From CAYREE01 sp964423225 (GTDB lineage Archaea; Altiarchaeota; Altiarchaeia; IMC4; SCGC-AAA252-I15): DNA of 16,083 nucleotides. Positions 13,665-16,083 of the stretch are shown piece after piece. Within the stretch, counting starts at the first letter, position 1. Every line of letters starts with the position of its first letter. A program made the position numbers and the translations under genes. A model generated the notes under the pieces. The model ran no database searches. It worked only from the letters and a program-made list of their open reading frames with translations, and was not told the origin of the DNA. The stretch is from positions 1-16,083 of the forward strand of contig CAYREE010000041.1 of NCBI GenBank assembly GCA_964423225.1. The letters run 5' to 3'.

Positions 13665-16083
13665 TTAGATGGATTTGCAGGCCCCTCCTTCGCATTTGTA
13701 TCCGCTTGGACAGTTATAGTACGTGTATGTTGGCATGTTATCCTGCGTGCATAGTCTCTCTTTGACCTTTGTGTCTGTCTCGCACTCGTCAGATTCATAA
13801 TCCCAGCCATCGGTTTCTGTGTTCACGTAGCCGACCGAACTTGACTCATATGGATTGTTATTATCGAAGTCCTTGCACACTGCTTCCTGGCATTTTTTTC
13901 CCACGCATACTGCACCGTATTCGTTGCAGTCGACTTCAGCGATTACTGCTCCGTTCACTGGATCGCATATCCATTCTTTCAGTGTCTTGAATTCCTCGCA
14001 GTCGTCCCATTCCTTGTATTTCTCCAGCTTGTTGGTCTCGGGGTTCATGAACAAGTATTCTATGAAACCTTTCCCCTCAGTATTGAATCCGTCAGAGTCA
14101 AAGCATGTTTTCTCGCATACTCCGTCATAGCAGTTCTCGTCTTCCTTGCATTCCTCCACGACCCAGATCCCTTGATTATTAATACATTTCGCCTCTTTTA
14201 ACTTGTTCAAATTATTTGTATAGCATTTGTCTGCGATCAACTTTGGCTTATATGTCTTGGAGTCTACATAGGCTACATAGCCCTTCTTGTAGGGGTTATT
14301 CTCCTCGTCTGAGTCTGTGCATTCGGCTGTGCTAACGCATCTTCCGTCAGCGCACTTATATCCGTCAGGACAATTAATGTAGTCTTCGATCAGGGTTGAC
14401 CCGTCCTTATCACAGTAGTATTCGATTACATAGTTTTCGCCCCAGCAGGAGTCTTCCACTGTGTCCCCCTTATCCTGGTCGCCGCCAAAGTCTGGTAGTA
14501 GTGTGAATCCATCGTATACTCCGCTTGAAGTGGCTTTCTGGTAAATGTTCTTTCCGTCAGGGTCCTCGCATTCTATTTTAATGCACATTCCATCGTCGCA
14601 ATAGTGGTTTTTAGGACATTCAACCTGGTCTGATGTTATCGTTATCCCGTCTTCAAGGCAGGTATACTCAACGAGGTAAGTCTTAATGTACATTAGCCCT
14701 GAAAACGTGTAACAGTGATCAGTCTTCTCTGCTAGCTCACCATAGTATGCACCTGTCGTCGTCCCTTTTATTTCGATATTGTCTCCACCGTCGCTGTCAG
14801 TGCATTCCACAATGCATACATCTAAGTCTAAGTCACATGCGCCCCCATGATCACTGCAATCAATTATTTCCTGTTTCATCACACCGTATTCCTCGTCGCA
14901 ATGGTATTCAGTCAGCTTTTGTGCGCTCGTGCACATGTCTTCTGCTGTGTGTAATTCTTTGTCGTTGTAGGAGTATGCTGTAACCGATCCTTTCTGGAAT
15001 GGGTCTGTGCCTGAGTCTGTGTCCGAACATTTCTCATGGCATCGTCCGTCATAGCAGATATAACCAAAGTTCGCACAGTTGTATGTCTCGAATAGTCCCT
15101 CATTGTCCATGCATATCGCCTCCTCGACGTGAGTGTGTGAGGAACAGTAGTCGGATGCTATCACCGGCTTGTTGTCTGACTTGTTGACGTATGCGACAAA
15201 TCCTTTAGTCCATCCGCTATCGCCACCATCATTATCTGAACACTCGTAGTCGGATACACATTCTCCGCCAACACACTTTGTGTTTTTAGGGCAGTCATAT
15301 CCATTCCATGATAATGTGACACCGTCTTCCTTACACTTATATTCGACAACGGTTGTATCACTTGAACACCAGTCTTCCTCTTCCTTGTACTCGTCGTTAT
15401 AAAGCCCTGACGTGATTCCTTTTTTCATCAATTCTACACCGCCGTCTGTGTCTTCGCATTCATACTTCACCCATTTTCCATCGTCACAATAAGTCTCGGG
15501 TATTGGATCAACAGTAGCATCATTTGGCACGCCTTTGTTGCAGTACATGTCTACTAGCCAGCCGTTCTCGTCACAGTAGTCTGGATATACTGACTTGGAC
15601 TTAGACTTTGGATCATAATAAGTGACTACACCTTTCTCGTATATCTTGATCTCTCCCTCGCTATCGAAGCAGTTCGGTACAATGGCACCTGCCTCGCAGT
15701 GGTAGCCGTCTGGAGCCTGTATAGCAGTGTCTTCTACCATCCCTTCCTCAGTACAATAGTGTTCTAACACCTGGTCTGAGCTGACTTCATAGTCCATGAT
15801 GTCAGTGAACTCTTCCATGCAGAAGTCTGTGTCAGTCACAAGGTCACCATTCGAGTTCAGGTGTGTTACTGATCCCATCTCGTAGATGTTTATCCCTCCA
15901 TCTGAGTCTTCACATGGATTTACCTGTATTGGCTCATCATCAGATAATAGAAAACTCCACCATGGCTCGTCTACTTCTTCGTCTATGACCTCTGTCATAT
16001 TCTCGTCCATGATAATTGTCTTGTTGAGTTTGACTGGGAAGAGCCCGAAAAGCTTCTTGTCTTCAGTCTTGCTGATCACTACC
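13665..16083 (-). CDS. Large Cys-rich surface protein with ten CxDxDGG...KG repeats, 5' end outside window
   Basis: At least 804 residues from GTG 16079; the frame remains open to the window edge (a Val codon precedes), so the true start lies upstream and GTG is not a convincing start. The first 50 residues (KLFGLFPVKLNK..., ending DEPWWSFLL) resemble the close of a preceding extracellular domain seen in DPANN surface proteins, as I recall. Then come ten units of 71-83 residues starting at Cys 56, 137, 208, 280, 351, 426, 504, 587, 659 and 735. A typical unit has C-x-D-x-D-G-G...K-G, then a Cys after an acidic stretch, an E-x-x-C, and an end like CP-x-GY-x-C-x-x-GxC: about six Cys, probably three disulfides. 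It is strongly acidic, maybe calcium-binding. No membrane anchor at the C-terminus (CKSI end). Probably secreted or surface-attached; function unknown. Confidence 0.85.
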   Translation of the reverse strand, partial: VVISKTEDKKLFGLFPVKLNKTIIMDENMTEVIDEEVDEPWWSFLLSDDEPIQVNPCEDSDGGINIYEMGSVTHLNSNGDLVTDTDFCMEEFTDIMDYEVSSDQVLEHYCTEEGMVEDTAIQAPDGYHCEAGAIVPNCFDSEGEIKIYEKGVVTYYDPKSKSKSVYPDYCDENGWLVDMYCNKGVPNDATVDPIPETYCDDGKWVKYECEDTDGGVELMKKGITSGLYNDEYKEEEDWCSSDTTVVEYKCKEDGVTLSWNGYDCPKNTKCVGGECVSDYECSDNDGGDSGWTKGFVAYVNKSDNKPVIASDYCSSHTHVEEAICMDNEGLFETYNCANFGYICYDGRCHEKCSDTDSGTDPFQKGSVTAYSYNDKELHTAEDMCTSAQKLTEYHCDEEYGVMKQEIIDCSDHGGACDLDLDVCIVECTDSDGGDNIEIKGTTTGAYYGELAEKTDHCYTFSGLMYIKTYLVEYTCLEDGITITSDQVECPKNHYCDDGMCIKIECEDPDGKNIYQKATSSGVYDGFTLLPDFGGDQDKGDTVEDSCWGENYVIEYYCDKDGSTLIEDYINCPDGYKCADGRCVSTAECTDSDEENNPYKKGYVAYVDSKTYKPKLIADKCYTNNLNKLKEAKCINNQGIWVVEECKEDENCYDGVCEKTCFDSDGFNTEGKGFIEYLFMNPETNKLEKYKEWDDCEEFKTLKEWICDPVNGAVIAEVDCNEYGAVCVGKKCQEAVCKDFDNNNPYESSSVGYVNTETDGWDYESDECETDTKVKERLCTQDNMPTYTYYNCPSGYKCEGGACKSI
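13677..15914 (-). repeat. Ten-unit Cys-rich domain array
   Basis: Tandem protein repeats of about 75 residues (225 bases) each, with the invariant Cys frame and variable loops. Units 4 and 8 resemble each other most (KGFVAYV...KPVIASDYC against KGYVAYV...KPKLIADKC), and units 5 and 9 share an unusual ending (G...I/A..DC...G..C). Units 2, 7, 9 and 10 have degraded DSDGG motifs. The DNA itself is diverged, so the array is old rather than a recent tandem expansion. Confidence 0.8.

Noticed and set aside
13729..15361. Several short frames on both strands inside the Cys-rich gene
   Set aside because: They are rich in Ser, His, Cys and Arg in the way expected from reading the regular repeat codons out of frame; the repeat frame with its regular Cys pattern is clearly the coding one.
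13677..15914. CRISPR-like or recent DNA tandem repeat
   Set aside because: The periodicity is at protein level, with units of 71-83 residues and diverged DNA; there are no short identical repeats with unique spacers.

Overview
This is a 16 kb stretch of archaeal DNA. The evidence is a CDS at the left edge that matches archaeal FtsZ2, TATA boxes about 23-28 bases ahead of start codons (leaderless transcripts), Shine-Dalgarno sites of the GGTGATC/GAGGTG type, a 7TM-DUF835 regulator, and a long Cys-rich protein built on the C-x-D-x-D-G-G...K-G motif. That last motif is, from memory, typical of large surface proteins in DPANN archaea such as Woesearchaeota. The DNA looks AT-rich. I cannot fix the phylum from sequence reading alone. 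TAA, TAG and TGA all appear to act as ordinary stops.

Left part (1-1719, minus strand): a partial ftsZ (cut by the window edge) with its own TATA box and SD. Upstream of it lies a small Ada-type zinc-binding protein. Further upstream is a roughly 440-base stretch that holds two very small, closely coupled candidate ORFs and a strong hairpin.

Signalling block (1720-6262, minus strand): three tightly packed genes, in transcription order a seven-helix membrane protein with a DUF835 domain and a C-terminal winged helix, a CheY-like single-domain response regulator, and a soluble five-PAS histidine kinase. The stop of the first lies 4 bases before the start of the second. This looks like a membrane-tethered transcription factor combined with a two-component relay. 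Its upstream region is shared with a divergently transcribed secreted subtilase and contains a 9-bp direct repeat that may be an operator.

Export block (6388-8968, plus strand): a secreted S8 protease with a signal peptide, a propeptide, a complete catalytic triad, two tandem beta-sandwich repeats and a Cys-bearing tail. It is followed at once by a stand-alone 90-residue protein that looks like the CFI-box C-terminal domain normally fused to the end of exported proteins. A perfect 8-bp inverted repeat sits at the convergent gene ends.

Envelope block (8960-16083, minus strand): transcription runs from the right edge leftwards through a giant ten-unit Cys-rich surface protein (5' end outside the window), a Wzx/MATE-like lipid-linked glycan flippase, and two different alkaline-phosphatase-superfamily phosphodiesterases, one membrane-anchored and one with a cleavable signal. 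No glycosyltransferases are visible. The genes suggest export and remodelling of a cell-surface glycan or glycolipid together with surface proteins; that link is inferred from gene order only.
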